In this document: piece by piece, positions 1 to 9,170 of the stretch | Layout of the letters: every line of letters begins with the position of its first letter | How positions within the stretch are numbered: the stretch's first letter is position 1 | DNA from: CAVSUR01 sp963731285 | GTDB lineage: Bacteria; Actinomycetota; Actinomycetes; Streptosporangiales; Streptosporangiaceae | Reading direction: 5' to 3' | Length of the DNA: 64,000 nt | NCBI GenBank assembly: GCA_963731285.1 | Contig: CAVSUR010000014.1 | Coordinates: 1,178,001 to 1,242,000 of the forward strand | Program-made: the position numbers and the translations under genes | Notes under the pieces: model-generated | The model's database searches: none | What the model saw: only the letters and a program-made list of their open reading frames with translations | Told to the model about the DNA's origin: nothing

Positions 1-501
1 GCAGGCAGTCGGCGTCGGCCAGGAACACCCGGCCCCGGCCCGCGGCCCGCCGGGCCAGCGTCATCGCCTCGGCCGCGGCGGTGGCCTCGTCCAGCATCGA
101 TGCGCCGGCCACCGGCAGTGCCGTGAGGTCTTCGACCATCGTCTGGAAGTTCAGCAGCGCCTCCAGGCGGCCCTGCGAGATCTCCGGCTGGTAGGGCGTG
201 TACGCGGTGTACCAGGCCGGGTTCTCCAGCACGTTGCGGCGGATCACCGCAGGCGTCACCGTGCCGTAGTAGCCGAGGCCGATCATCGAGGTGAGCACGT
301 GTTGCGGGCGGCAAGCTGGCGCAGCCCGGCCAGCGCCTGCTCTTCGGTCAGCGGGCCGGGCAGCCGCAGGGCGCCGCGGGCGGCGATGTCGGCGGGCAGC
401 GCCGCGGCGGTGAGATCATCCAGCGTAGAGTGACCGATCTCGTCCAGCATGCGCTGCTGCTGGGCGTCCGCAGGGCCGATGTGCCGGTGCGCGAAGTCCA
501 C
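1..501 (-). CDS. gcvP: Glycine dehydrogenase (P-protein), N-terminal part, frameshifted
   Basis: The PLP-dependent P-protein of the glycine cleavage system decarboxylates glycine and passes the aminomethyl group to the lipoyl H-protein. A GTG start at 501 follows an AGGAGG ribosome site. The first 72 codons read as a P-protein N-terminus (FAHRHIGP near the start, LAARNT at the end of the frame). At about 298-302 the frame is lost; one missing base restores TSMIGLGYYGTV and the rest of the family sequence to the window edge, where the gene runs off. The C-terminal bulk is outside the window. It lies directly behind a glycine riboswitch and is the last gene of the conserved garA-ftsR-DUF151-resR-gcvP neighbourhood. 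The single-base lesion is probably a sequence error, but a real pseudogene cannot be excluded. Confidence 0.9.
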
Positions 502-547
502 TGGGAGCCTCCTGGGCGAGCGTCGGTGTCCGGTGCCGCGAGCGCGG

Positions 548-690
548 GTTCCGACTCCCCCTCTGTCGCGAGCAGGCTCCAGAGCTGCTTGTCCCGTCCG
601 GTCCTTGATGCCTGAGAGGTTCCGGGGAGGTTGCCCCTTCGGCGTCCCGCGCTGGCTGCGCGGGAACTCTCCCGGACGGTGTCGTCAGCG
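548..690 (-). promoter_or_regulatory. Glycine riboswitch (gcvT motif), single aptamer
   Basis: On the minus strand, 45-190 bases upstream of gcvP, the characteristic glycine aptamer blocks occur in order: GGAGAG, a GC-rich hairpin, GCCGAAGGGGCAA, CTCTCAGGC, GGACCGGAC and GACAGAGGGG. These are the hallmark conserved segments of the gcvT RNA. Only one aptamer is visible, not the common tandem pair. No poly-U terminator lies between it and the gcvP GTG, so control of translation initiation is the simpler inference; binding of glycine would switch gcvP on. Confidence 0.9.
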
Positions 691-708
691 GTTGAGCCTA
701 CCCGGCCG

Positions 709-1780
709 CTACACGTCATCCCAGCGGAACACCCGGACCGAGATGAGCGTGAGCAGTGCGCTGAAACCGAGCAGGATGCCGATGGCCGGCAGTGCAGCCG
801 CCGGTCCCTCGCCGCGGGCCATCACGTTCTGCATGCCGGTCACCAGGTAGCGCAGCGGCATCGCGTAGGACACCTCGCGGATCCACGACGGCGCGAAGTC
901 GAGCGGGATGAACGCGCCGCCCAGGAACGCCATCGGCAGGATGATCAGGTTGGCGATGGAGGTGGCGGCCTGCTGGGTCTTGGCCGCCGATCCGACCAGC
1001 AGCCCGATCGACATGAAGGCCAGCGTGCCGCACACGACCACCGGGATCGCCATCCACCAGGCGGCGGTCAGCCGGAGCCCGAAGTAGGGCAGTGTCGCGA
1101 TGCCGAGGAACACCGCCAGCTGGACCAGCGCGATCACGATGCTGACCCCGATCCGCGCGGTAACCACCGAGGCGGTGCTGATCGGGGCCAGCCGCAGCCG
1201 CCGCAGCAGCTTGTTCTGCCGCCAGTTGACCAGCGTGATCGACGCGCCGAACGCGGCGCCCGAGGCGATGGCCCAGCCGAGCAGGCCGGGCGCAAGGTAC
1301 TGGATCGGCTTCAGCGCAGCGTTCTCGACCTGGCGGGATGCCAGCTGGTAACCGCGCCGCCGCGCCGGCCGCTGCCTGGTCGGCCTGCTGCACGATCGAG
1401 GAGAACACCGTCTGCACCAGGCCGGCCGTGGTCGGGTCGGCGATCGAGTAGCGGACGACCAGGGTGGCGCCCCGCTGCGCGACCGCCGCGTCGTCGGTGC
1501 CCTTGCGGACGTCGGCCAGCGCCGCGCCCATGTCAGTGCTCCTGGTGATGGTGAGCACCTTGCCCAGCTGGCTGTGACCGCCCGCGGCGGCCTGGTCGAG
1601 CAGGCGTACCCGGCCGACCTCGATCACGCTCACCTTGGGCGCGCTGGCGTTCTTGTAGATCGACCCGAGCAGCACCAGGAACAGCACCGGGATCAAGATG
1701 GTGAAGACCATGGCCGCGCGGTCGCGGACGAAACCGACGAACATCGCCCGGGTCAGGCTGCGCAGCGCATCCGTTCTCAT
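709..1780 (-). CDS. ABC-2 type transporter permease, frameshifted
   Basis: Membrane component of an ABC exporter. The N-terminal hydrophobic segment (about residues 20-42, followed by an extracytoplasmic domain) reads in the frame starting at 1780; the C-terminal half, with several hydrophobic helices and a typical ABC-2 ending, reads in another frame that stops at 709. The frames join at about 1340-1360 in a GCG/CGG-rich run, where a one-base change restores RGYQLASRQVENAALKPIQY-like sequence. The ATG overlaps the stop of the upstream ATPase gene by four bases, so the two are translationally coupled. Substrate is unknown; drug or lipid export is usual for this family. The break is probably a sequence error. 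Confidence 0.8.
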
Positions 1781-2694
1781 GCCCGGTACTCCCGCCCGGT
1801 CAGCTGCAAGAAGACGTCCTCCAGCGTCGCGCCCTGGACCCGCAGCCCGGCGAGCGCGCCGCGCTGGGCCAGGGCGGCGAGGACGGTGCCCGGCTGCCTG
1901 GTGGCGATGGTGAGCGACACGCCATCGTCGCTGACGTCGGCCGCCGATCCGCCCGCCGCGGCCGCCATCTCGGTCGCCGCCGCCGCCGGCAGCAGCCCGG
2001 ACTCGACACTGATCTGCAGCTGGCGGTCAAGCTGGCGGACCAGCGCGGCGGGCGCGTCGACCTGCAGGATGCGGCCGTGGTCCATGATCGCCACACGATC
2101 GCATAGCGTCTCGGCCTCGTCCATGTGGTGCGTGGTCAGCACCACGGTGCGGCCCTGCGCGTTAGTGCTGCGCAGCAGGTCCCACAGGTTACGCCGGGCC
2201 TGCGGGTCCAGCGCGCCGGTCGGCTCGTCGAGGAACAGCACCTCCGGGTCGTGCACCAGGGCGCAGGCGATCGACAGCCGCTGGGCCTGGCCGCCGGACA
2301 GCTTCTCGGCCCTGATCCCGGCCTGGTCCGTCAGCCCGACTACGCCCAGCATCTCGTCGGCACGCTGCGCCGGCACCCGGTACAGCGAGGCGAAGGTGCG
2401 GATCTGCTCCCGGGCGGTCAGCCGCTCGAAGTAGGAGGAGGCCTGCAGCTGCACGCCGATCTTCGGCAGCAGCCGCGGGTTGCGCGGCCACGGGGACAGC
2501 CCGAGCACGGACACCTCGCCGCTGTCGGCCCGGCGCAGGCCCTCGATGATCTCCAGCGTGGTGGTCTTGCCCGCTCCGTTCGGCCCCAGGATGGCGAAGA
2601 ACTCGCCCTGCTCGACCTGCAGGCTGACGCCGTCGACGGCGGTCACGCTGCCGTAAGCCTTGCGCAGGTTGAGCGCGGAAATCGTCACCGGCAC
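1777..2694 (-). CDS. ABC transporter ATP-binding protein
   Basis: A 305-residue ATPase with Walker A GPNGAGKTT at residues 37-45, signature LSGGQ at 132-136, Walker B VLFLDEP at 152-158 and a TTHH switch region. The C-terminal extension of about 80 residues after the nucleotide-binding domain is typical of DrrA/CcmA-type exporters with an ABC-2 permease. It starts with GTG at 2694 and overlaps the permease start by four bases (ATGA). It would energise export of an unknown substrate with the downstream membrane subunit. The family call is firm; the substrate is not. Confidence 0.9.
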   Translation of the reverse strand: MPVTISALNLRKAYGSVTAVDGVSLQVEQGEFFAILGPNGAGKTTTLEIIEGLRRADSGEVSVLGLSPWPRNPRLLPKIGVQLQASSYFERLTAREQIRTFASLYRVPAQRADEMLGVVGLTDQAGIRAEKLSGGQAQRLSIACALVHDPEVLFLDEPTGALDPQARRNLWDLLRSTNAQGRTVVLTTHHMDEAETLCDRVAIMDHGRILQVDAPAALVRQLDRQLQISVESGLLPAAAATEMAAAAGGSAADVSDDGVSLTIATRQPGTVLAALAQRGALAGLRVQGATLEDVFLQLTGREYRA

Positions 2695-2697
2695 GCG

Positions 2698-2745
2698 GGA
2701 TAAGATAACACGACATAACGTGATGGGGGCGGAGTTGTCCCGGGA
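2698..2745 (-). promoter_or_regulatory. Putative promoter/operator of the ABC exporter operon
   Basis: The stretch just upstream of the ATPase GTG is unusually AT-rich for this DNA. On the minus strand it holds TATCTT about 10 bases before the start, which could serve as a -10 box and would give a nearly leaderless transcript. The repeated unit ATAAC occurs twice, 5 bases apart, and a CACG-n6-CGTG inverted repeat overlaps them, suggesting a repressor site. No dedicated regulator gene is adjacent other than the resR-like gene upstream. Confidence 0.35.
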
Positions 2746-2777
2746 TCGTTATGGGCACCCCACCGAGGCGGCCCTGG

Positions 2778-3377
2778 CTAGCCGATCTTGCGCGCCCGCC
2801 GCCGGGCCAGCTCGTCCGGCCCGGTCGGGGCCGCGCCGTCCTCGGCCACCGCCCGCTCGGCGGGCAGCTCGGCCAGGGTCCCCTCGACTTCCTGCCAGAC
2901 CCGGCCGAGCGCGATGCCGAACACGCCCTGACCGCCAGCCAGCAGGTCCACCACCTCGTCCGGGGATGTGCACTCGTACACGCTGATGCCGTCGCTCATC
3001 AGCGTGACCTGCGCCAGGTCGCTGGCGCCGCGGGCCCGCAGGTGCTCGACGGCGGCCCGGATCTGCTGCAGTGAGATGCCGGTGTCCAGCAGCCGCTTGA
3101 CTACCTTCAGCACCAGGATGTCGCGGAACCCGTAGAGCCGCTGGGAGCCGGATCCGCTGGCCGGCCGGACGCTGGGCTCGACCAGGCTGGTCCTGGCCCA
3201 GTAGTCCAGCTGGCGGTAGGTGATGCCCGCCGCCCGGCAGGCGGCCGGGCCGCGGTACCCGACATCCTCGGGCCGCACGTCGACTTCCTCGCCGAAGAGC
3301 AGTCCCTGCTCTCCGGCATGCCGAGCCGCGTCCTCGCGAAGCTTGGGTGCCTGACCGTCACCCTTGGTTACCGCCAC
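2778..3377 (-). CDS. resR: MerR-family regulator, ResR (Rv1830) orthologue
   Basis: A MerR-type DNA-binding protein of about 199 residues. The helix-turn-helix reads AACRAAGITYRQLDYWART, followed by SGSQRLYGFRDILVLKVVKRLL and a short dimerisation helix, the usual plan of this group. The position between the DUF151 gene and gcvP is the same as for Rv1830 in Mycobacterium tuberculosis. I place the start at GTG 3377 because GGAGGT lies six bases upstream; a longer reading frame from 3425 has no ribosome site. In mycobacteria this regulator affects division and post-antibiotic recovery; the same role here is an inference from synteny. Confidence 0.85.
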   Translation of the reverse strand: MAVTKGDGQAPKLREDAARHAGEQGLLFGEEVDVRPEDVGYRGPAACRAAGITYRQLDYWARTSLVEPSVRPASGSGSQRLYGFRDILVLKVVKRLLDTGISLQQIRAAVEHLRARGASDLAQVTLMSDGISVYECTSPDEVVDLLAGGQGVFGIALGRVWQEVEGTLAELPAERAVAEDGAAPTGPDELARRRARKIG

Positions 3378-3548
3378 GCCCACCTCCGGCCCCAGCAGCA
3401 AACTGCCTGGGTACTCGCTTCGCACCGTAGGCTGCGGCGGGTAACCGCGTCAACGACCCGGGACGGCGCGTCGTCACTACGGTGACCAGTCGTGACAAAC
3501 TCTGTCGCGCAGGCAGACATCGTCAGTCAGGCAGAACGGCCGGGTCCG

Positions 3549-4010
3549 TCAGGTCGAGCGGCCGAAGTCTTCCGGGGTGATCTGATCCAGGAACTCCCGG
3601 AACTTCTCGACCTCGTCCTCCTGCTCGTCCGGGATCGCGACGCCGGCCTCATCCAGGATCTCCTCAGCCGCGAAGATCGTCGCGCCGGTGCGCAGGGCGA
3701 GCGCGATCGAGTCTGACGGCCGGGCACTGACCTCACGGCCGTTGGAGAAGATGAGGTCGGCGAAGAAGATGCCGTCCCGCAGCGCGGTGATGTTCACCGA
3801 CTTCAGCTGCACGCCCAGGGCCTCGAGCACGTCGCGGAACAGGTCGTGGGTCAGCGGCCGCTGCGGCACCATGCCCTGCTGGGCAAACGCGATCGCGGTC
3901 GCCTCCATGGGCCCGATCCAGATGGGCAGGTACCGCTCGCCCTGCATTTCCTTCAGCAGGACGATCGGCTGGTTCGTCGGCATCTCAACCCGGACGCCTA
4001 CGACCTCCAT
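3549..4010 (-). CDS. DUF151 bifunctional nuclease-family protein
   Basis: A 153-residue protein (156 if the GTG at 4019 is used) that matches the DUF151 family: NQPIVLLKEMQGERYLPIWI near the N-terminus, the central PLTHDLFRDVLEALG and the signature VSARPSDSIALALR. The acidic C-terminus (DEQEDEVEKFREFLD) is typical of actinobacterial members. It sits between ftsR and resR, as Rv1829 does in mycobacteria. Plant members have been called bifunctional RNase/DNase, but the bacterial role is not settled. The strict conservation of the neighbourhood suggests a link to cell-cycle or central carbon control. Confidence 0.9.
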   Translation of the reverse strand: MEVVGVRVEMPTNQPIVLLKEMQGERYLPIWIGPMEATAIAFAQQGMVPQRPLTHDLFRDVLEALGVQLKSVNITALRDGIFFADLIFSNGREVSARPSDSIALALRTGATIFAAEEILDEAGVAIPDEQEDEVEKFREFLDQITPEDFGRST

Positions 4011-4148
4011 CTGCCTCACGGCGGCTCCGTCCTCGAGCAGCGGACACGGGGTTCCAGGGCGCAGTCCGGCCGCCGGGGACGCTGCGGCCAGGGTGCTCCG
4101 TTTTCAACGTACACCCGTCATCGCGGGACTCGTCCGGAGCCCTCGCGG

Positions 4149-4996
4149 TCACGCGCTGGCTCCGCCGGCCTCACGCTCGGCCAGCGGCCCGGTGTCCGCG
4201 CGGCGGCGAGCCGCCGGAACATGCGGCGCTGACGGCTGCGGTACCGGCAATCCGGCCTGCGCCAGCGCGTTCTCGACCAGCGCTCCGTGCAGGCGCAGCG
4301 ACAGCGCGGCGATCTGCCGGGCCGTGCGGCTCGCCGCCTCCCGCGCGCCGGGGTTGCGCTGGCGCAGGGTCGGCGCGATGACCTGCTCGATCAGCGAGGT
4401 CTCCCGCTCGGCGGCGGCGCGTACCGCGCGCAGGTGCCGGGCCTGGACGCCGTAGGCCGCCAGGGCGGCGACCGTGCCGGCGACCTCGAGCGCATCCCGG
4501 CCATATTGCCGCCCGGTCCGCCGGATCAGCCCGTACTCCTCCAGCTCGGCGAGCTGCCCGTCGTCGATGCCCGTGGCCTCGAGCAGTTCGCGGCGGCTGA
4601 GCAGCACGCCGTGCTGGCCGCCGGGATCAGCCTGCCCGGGGCGGCCCGGCCAGGGCCGCCGCCCGCCGGCGGCGGCGGTTCGCCGGCGCCGTCCGGCTGC
4701 GACCGGGCCAGCTGATCCTTGATGACGCGCAGCGGCAGGTACTGGTCTCGCTGAGCGGTGAGAATGTAGCGGAGCCGGTCTACGTCCGCGGCGCCGAACC
4801 TGCGGTACCCCGACGGCGACCTGGCCGGCTCGATCAGCCCCTCGGTCTCCAGGAATCGGATCTTGGATATCGTGACCTCGGGGAATTCGGGCAGCAGCTG
4901 CCGGCACACCGCACCGATACCGAGACCGCCCCCAGCCGGGTGGTCCGGGTCGGCCCGGCGGGCGGGGTGGGCCGGGCGGGCCGGGCGGGAATCCAA
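4149..4996 (-). CDS. ftsR: MerR-family regulator FtsR, frameshifted in linker
   Basis: Transcription factor related to FtsR (Rv1828), which in corynebacteria activates ftsZ. The N-terminal half reads in one frame: LGIGAVCRQLLPEFPEVTIS, then KIRFLETEGLIEPARSPSGY and YRRFGAADVDRLRYILTAQR form the winged helix. After a Pro/Gly-rich linker the second domain reads in another frame (HGVLLSRRELLEATGIDDGQ, later AERETSLIEQVIAPTLRQRN) to the stop at 4149. The change of frame lies at about 4640-4700 in a run of CCG/GGC repeats, so an error is likely. The TTG start at 4996 abuts the garA stop codon and is preceded by GGGAGG, which decides the start. Confidence 0.85.
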
Positions 4997-5539
4997 CTAG
5001 CCTCCCTGCGCGCCCGCTCCAAAGCCGGCACCGGACCGCGGGCTCAGCAGGAAGACGAGCCGGAACTTGCCGACCTGAACCTCGTCACCGCCGCTAAGGC
5101 CGGCCTCCTCGATGCGCTCGCGGTTTACGTAGGTGCCGTTCAGGCTGCCGACGTCGCGCACCGTGAACACGCCACCGCGCCGGTAGAACTCGGCATGCCG
5201 CCGTGACACGGTCACGTCGTCCAGGAAGATGTCGCTGTCGGGGTGGCGGCCGACCACCGTCAGCTCGCTGTCGAGCAGGAAGCGGCTGCCGGCGTTCGGC
5301 CCGCGGCGCACGACCAGCAGGGCCGTACCGGGCGGAAGTGCCTCCAGCGTCGCGGCGTCTGCCTCGGATTCCTCGCCCGGCTCGGCCTCGGCCGTCTCGC
5401 TGCCGCCCAGCGAGACCGTGGACGTCGACTCACCGGGCTGCTCGCCCTGCCCGCGCTGCAGCGGCGTGCCGCATTGCGAGCAGAAACGCGCATCCTCCGG
5501 GTTCGCCGAACCGCACGCGGTGCAGATGACGATAGGCAT
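4997..5539 (-). CDS. garA: FHA-domain regulator GarA/OdhI-like, with zinc ribbon
   Basis: A 180-residue phosphothreonine-binding regulator. Residues 5-24 form a zinc ribbon (CTACG...CSQCG), followed by a Ser/Thr- and Glu-rich linker containing ESTSTVSL, a plausible position for the kinase-target threonines. The FHA domain at about 75-160 has the motifs VVGRHPDSDI, SRRHAEF and GSLNGTYVN. GarA and OdhI, once phosphorylated by Ser/Thr kinases, regulate 2-oxoglutarate dehydrogenase and glutamate metabolism. ATG 5539 is chosen because the zinc ribbon begins at once; the longer frame upstream is low-complexity. The stop directly precedes the ftsR TTG, so the genes are coupled. Confidence 0.9.
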   Translation of the reverse strand: MPIVICTACGSANPEDARFCSQCGTPLQRGQGEQPGESTSTVSLGGSETAEAEPGEESEADAATLEALPPGTALLVVRRGPNAGSRFLLDSELTVVGRHPDSDIFLDDVTVSRRHAEFYRRGGVFTVRDVGSLNGTYVNRERIEEAGLSGGDEVQVGKFRLVFLLSPRSGAGFGAGAQGG

Positions 5540-5875
5540 TTCGCTGCCCAGTCTCCCGTTCGTCGGGCCCGCGGCATAAGCGGGAATCAGGCCAGAGGGT
5601 ACGCCACTTCGGGTCAGGCTAGCGGGCACGGCACCGACTGCGGGCACGGCACCGGGGAGCGTTTTCGGCAAAGCTACCGGCTGCGAGCCGGGCCGGTCCA
5701 ACCGCCACGCCCGGCCCAGGCCGGCGGCCGGGCGCTGTCCGCCAGCGGCGGGCGGGCCAGCGCGCGTGCGCTCGCGACGCCTGCGCCACATCGGGCAACA
5801 CCTCCGCACCAGCCAGCTAGCAGCAGCTGGCGATTGGTCGCGATTGTCTCACGGTCAGCAGGCTAGCGTCCGGCA
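5540..5875. other. Intergenic region upstream of garA
   Basis: This 336-base gap between the sugar-nucleotide enzyme and garA holds no convincing gene. The 15-base unit GCGGGCACGGCACCG occurs twice in tandem (about 5621-5656). It should contain the garA-ftsR-DUF151 promoter for the minus strand, but no clear -10/-35 pair could be assigned. Confidence 0.4.
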
Positions 5876-8374
5876 TTACCGGCCGGCCCGCTCGACGACG
5901 GCCGCCCACTCATCAAGCAGGGACTGGGCGGCGTCGGCGTCGGTGCCCTCCGCCCATAGGTGCGTGACCGCCTCGGAGGGGTCGGGCAGCACCAGGACCC
6001 AGCCCTGGCCGGGCTCGGTGACGCGCACGCCGTCGGTGGTGTCGAGCGGGCGGTCGCCGGCTGCTTCGACCAGGGTGCGCATCACGATGCCCTTGGCCGC
6101 CCAGGGGGTGGGAATGGACCGCCTGAGCAGGTGGGCAGCGGGAATCCGGTCGTGGATCTGGCTGAGCGGCAGCCGGGTCCTGGCGACCAGGCCGATCAGC
6201 CGGGCGAAGGCGGCGATGCCGTCGATGCAGCGGGAGAACTCCGGGACCACGAAGCCGCCCCGGCCGTCGGCGGCGAAGATCACCTCGTCGGGGGCGGTTG
6301 CCTCGTACAGCCCGTGCAGCGAGGTGGGCGTCCAGTCCACCACGACACCGTGGTATCGGCAGACCTGCTCGGCGACCCGGGTGGTGGTGACCGGCAGCGC
6401 CACCCGGCCGGACTGCCGCTCCGCGGCAATCAGGTCCAGCACGACCAGCAGCGCCCGGTCGTCGCTGACCATCGCGCCCCTGTCGTCCACCAGGGCGATG
6501 CGCTCGCCGACCGGGTCGAACCTGACACCGAACGCGGCCCGGGACGAGGCCACCAGCTCCGACAGCCGGTGCATGTCTGCGCGGATCTGGGCCAGCGACT
6601 GGGTCGGGGACTGCTCATCGAGCCGGTTGTTGACGGTCAGGACGTCCACCCCGATCCGGCCGAGCAGGCCGGGCAGCACCAGCGATGCGGTGCCGCCTGC
6701 GCAGTCGACCACGACCTTGAGCCCGGCACCGCGCACCCCGGACATGTCGATGTTGCGCAGCAGCTCGCGGGTGTAGCCCTCGATCACGCGCGGCGGGTAG
6801 CGCAACTCGGCGATCTCGCCCGGGAACGCGCGCCGGTACTCCTGCCGGGAATACACCCGCCCGAGTTTGCGCTGCGCGGCCTGCGACAGGTCGGCGCCCT
6901 GCTCGTCGAGGAAGATGATGTCGATGGACTGCGGGTCCTCGGGGGTGGTGCGCAGCGCGATCCCGCCGCTGTACTCGCTGCGGGCGGTCTCGAACCTGGC
7001 CACCGGCAGCGGCTGCGCTTCCAGGTCCACCACGTTGATCGCGCTGGCGTTCAGCGCACCGTGCACGGCCCGCTTCAGTGCGCGCGCCGCCCGCGACACG
7101 TCCCGGGAGGTGGTGACGACCGCGCCCTTTTGCAGCGTGGTCGCGTACGCGCTGGCCAGCCGGACGCACAGCTCGGGCGTGATTTCCACGTTGACCAGGC
7201 CGGAGACCCCGCGCGGCCCGAATAGGGTGCGCTGGCCGCGTGACTCCCAGATGACGCTGGCGTTGACCAGCGCGCCCGCCTCGATGGTCTTGAACGGGTA
7301 GACCTTGACCCCCGAGGACAGGTATGCCTCGGGCTCGATCACGCACTCGTCCCCGACGACGGCGGCCTCCTCGATCCTGGCCGAGGCCATCACGTCGGTG
7401 TTCTTGCCGATTACGCAGCCGCGCAGGGTGGCGCGCAGGCCGATGTAGACGTTGTTGTGCACCACGGCCCGGTGCAGGAAGGCGCCTTCTTTCACCACCA
7501 CGTTGCTGCCGATCACGGTGTACTCGCGCAGCTGCGCGCCCGCCTCGACCTTGGCGTAGTCGCCGATGCACAGCGGCCCGGTCAGCACGGCCTCCGGGTC
7601 GACCTCAGCGCCGTCGGCGACCCACACCCGCGGCGACACCTCGAACCCGTCGATTTCCGCCTGCACCCGGCCGGACAGCACGTCGGCCTGCGCCTTCAGA
7701 TAGCTCTCCAGCGTGCCGATGTCCTCCCAGTAGCCGTCGGACACGCAGCCGTACACCGGGGCGCCGCGCTCGATCAGCCGCGGGAAGATGTCGCCGGACC
7801 AGTCGGCCGGCTCGCCCATCTTCAGCTCGCTGAGCACCTCGGGCTCGATCACGTAGATGCCGGTGTTGACCGTGTCGGAGAACACCTGGCCCCAGGTCGG
7901 CTTCTCCAGGAAGCGCTGGATCCGGCCGTCGTCGTCGGCGATGACGATGCCGAACTCCAGCGGGTCGGGCACCCGGGTCAGGCCCACGGTCACCAGCGCG
8001 CTGTTGTCCTTATGGAAGCTGACGAGGCGGGACAGGTCGATGTCGGTCAGCGCGTCGCCGGAGATCACCAGGAACGGCTCGTCCCTGAGCGCCTCCTCGG
8101 CGTTCTTGACGCTGCCCGCCGTGCCGAGCGGTGCCTCCTCGGTCGCGTACTGCAGGCTCATCCCGAAGTCGTCGCCGTCGCCGAAGTAGTTGCGGACCAT
8201 CGAGGCGAGGAAGTGGACCGTGACGACCGTCTCCGTGAAGCCGTGCCGGCGCAGCAGCCGGAGCACGTGCTCCATGATCGGCCGGTTGGCCACGGGCAGC
8301 AGGGGCTTGGGCTGGTTGGCCGTCATCGGGCGCAGCCGCGCGCCCTCTCCGCCGGCCATCACGACGGCCTTCAC
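5876..8374 (-). CDS. Mannose-1-phosphate guanylyltransferase / phosphomannomutase fusion
   Basis: An 832-residue three-part protein. The nucleotidyltransferase domain opens with VVMAGGEGARLRPMT and KPLLPV (residues 4-28), followed by SGDALTDID. Left-handed hexapeptide repeats occupy roughly residues 240-370. The remainder (about 380-830) is a phosphoglucomutase/phosphomannomutase-like domain with a TTSRDVSRAAR segment in place of the usual phosphoserine loop and FDPVGERIALVD further on. The size and order match actinomycete proteins annotated as mannose-1-phosphate guanylyltransferase, which make GDP-mannose for glycolipids and glycoproteins. Whether the mutase half is active is uncertain because the usual TASHNP loop is absent. 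GTG start at 8374. Confidence 0.85.
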   Translation of the reverse strand: MKAVVMAGGEGARLRPMTANQPKPLLPVANRPIMEHVLRLLRRHGFTETVVTVHFLASMVRNYFGDGDDFGMSLQYATEEAPLGTAGSVKNAEEALRDEPFLVISGDALTDIDLSRLVSFHKDNSALVTVGLTRVPDPLEFGIVIADDDGRIQRFLEKPTWGQVFSDTVNTGIYVIEPEVLSELKMGEPADWSGDIFPRLIERGAPVYGCVSDGYWEDIGTLESYLKAQADVLSGRVQAEIDGFEVSPRVWVADGAEVDPEAVLTGPLCIGDYAKVEAGAQLREYTVIGSNVVVKEGAFLHRAVVHNNVYIGLRATLRGCVIGKNTDVMASARIEEAAVVGDECVIEPEAYLSSGVKVYPFKTIEAGALVNASVIWESRGQRTLFGPRGVSGLVNVEITPELCVRLASAYATTLQKGAVVTTSRDVSRAARALKRAVHGALNASAINVVDLEAQPLPVARFETARSEYSGGIALRTTPEDPQSIDIIFLDEQGADLSQAAQRKLGRVYSRQEYRRAFPGEIAELRYPPRVIEGYTRELLRNIDMSGVRGAGLKVVVDCAGGTASLVLPGLLGRIGVDVLTVNNRLDEQSPTQSLAQIRADMHRLSELVASSRAAFGVRFDPVGERIALVDDRGAMVSDDRALLVVLDLIAAERQSGRVALPVTTTRVAEQVCRYHGVVVDWTPTSLHGLYEATAPDEVIFAADGRGGFVVPEFSRCIDGIAAFARLIGLVARTRLPLSQIHDRIPAAHLLRRSIPTPWAAKGIVMRTLVEAAGDRPLDTTDGVRVTEPGQGWVLVLPDPSEAVTHLWAEGTDADAAQSLLDEWAAVVERAGR

Positions 8375-8412
8375 GCCTGTGCTCCCTCCTCCCCCCTCGG
8401 CCCGCCCGCCCG

Positions 8413-9054
8413 TTACGGGCCGCCGGGGGGCGCGCGGTCAGCCCGCACCAGGCGCCGGGTCTGCTCGATGTAGAGCAGGGCGGCGCACCAGTACAAGGCA
8501 CTTCCCCAGATGACAAATCCCCAACCGACGACGCGCATCGTCTCGGCGTAACTCGCCTGGTGAGCGCCCAGGAAGAGCATCGGGAACGCGTACAGCAGGC
8601 AGAGCGTCGCAGCCTTGCCGACGAAGCTCACCTGCAGCGCCGGGTAGTCGTGCCGGCGCAGGATCAGCAGCATGATCGCCAGCACCAGCTCACGGGCGGC
8701 GAGGATGCCGACCAGCCACCAGCCGATGATCCCCCGGACGGCCAGGGCGATCACGGTGGCGACAATGTAGAGCCGGTCGGCGGCCGGGTCGAGCAGCTGG
8801 CCCAGCTCGCTCTGCTGGTTCAGCGCACGGGCCAGCTTGCCGTCCAGCCAGTCCGAGATCGCGGCCGCGATGAGCAGGCCGACCGCCCACCAGTCACCGG
8901 CCTGGGTGCGCAGGCCCAGCACCAGCCACAAGAAGACCGGGACGCCGGCCAGCCGGGCGATGCTGATGAGGTTGGGGACCGTCAGCACGCGCTGGCTGGG
9001 GACGGGGTCGCCGGGCGGCCCCGGCGGGGCCGGCGCGATCCAGTCCTGCTGCAC
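8413..9054 (-). CDS. CDP-alcohol phosphatidyltransferase
   Basis: A 213-residue integral membrane enzyme with several hydrophobic helices. It carries the full family signature: D-x2-DG-x2-AR-x8-G-x3-D-x3-D, seen as SDWLDGKLAR followed by GQLLDPAAD. The enzyme would transfer a phosphatidyl group from CDP-diacylglycerol to an alcohol, making phospholipid head groups. It is placed just upstream of the guanylyltransferase-mutase fusion, 38 bases apart, as in other actinomycetes. The acceptor alcohol (glycerol phosphate or inositol phosphate) cannot be told from sequence alone. GTG start at 9054; the first 20 residues are Pro-rich. Confidence 0.88.
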   Translation of the reverse strand: MQQDWIAPAPPGPPGDPVPSQRVLTVPNLISIARLAGVPVFLWLVLGLRTQAGDWWAVGLLIAAAISDWLDGKLARALNQQSELGQLLDPAADRLYIVATVIALAVRGIIGWWLVGILAARELVLAIMLLILRRHDYPALQVSFVGKAATLCLLYAFPMLFLGAHQASYAETMRVVGWGFVIWGSALYWCAALLYIEQTRRLVRADRAPPGGP

Positions 9055-9170
9055 GGTGGCAGCCCCCTTGTGCCCGAGTGACCGCCGCTGACCCGTTATC
9101 GCGGCCGGCCGCGATCCACAATACGCGGGTCCGGCAGGCCGGCCACCCGGCTGATCTCCGCCGGATCGTC

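Noticed and set aside
5960..7225. 421-residue plus-strand frame opposite the guanylyltransferase-mutase gene
   Set aside because: Another codon-bias shadow with no recognisable domain.
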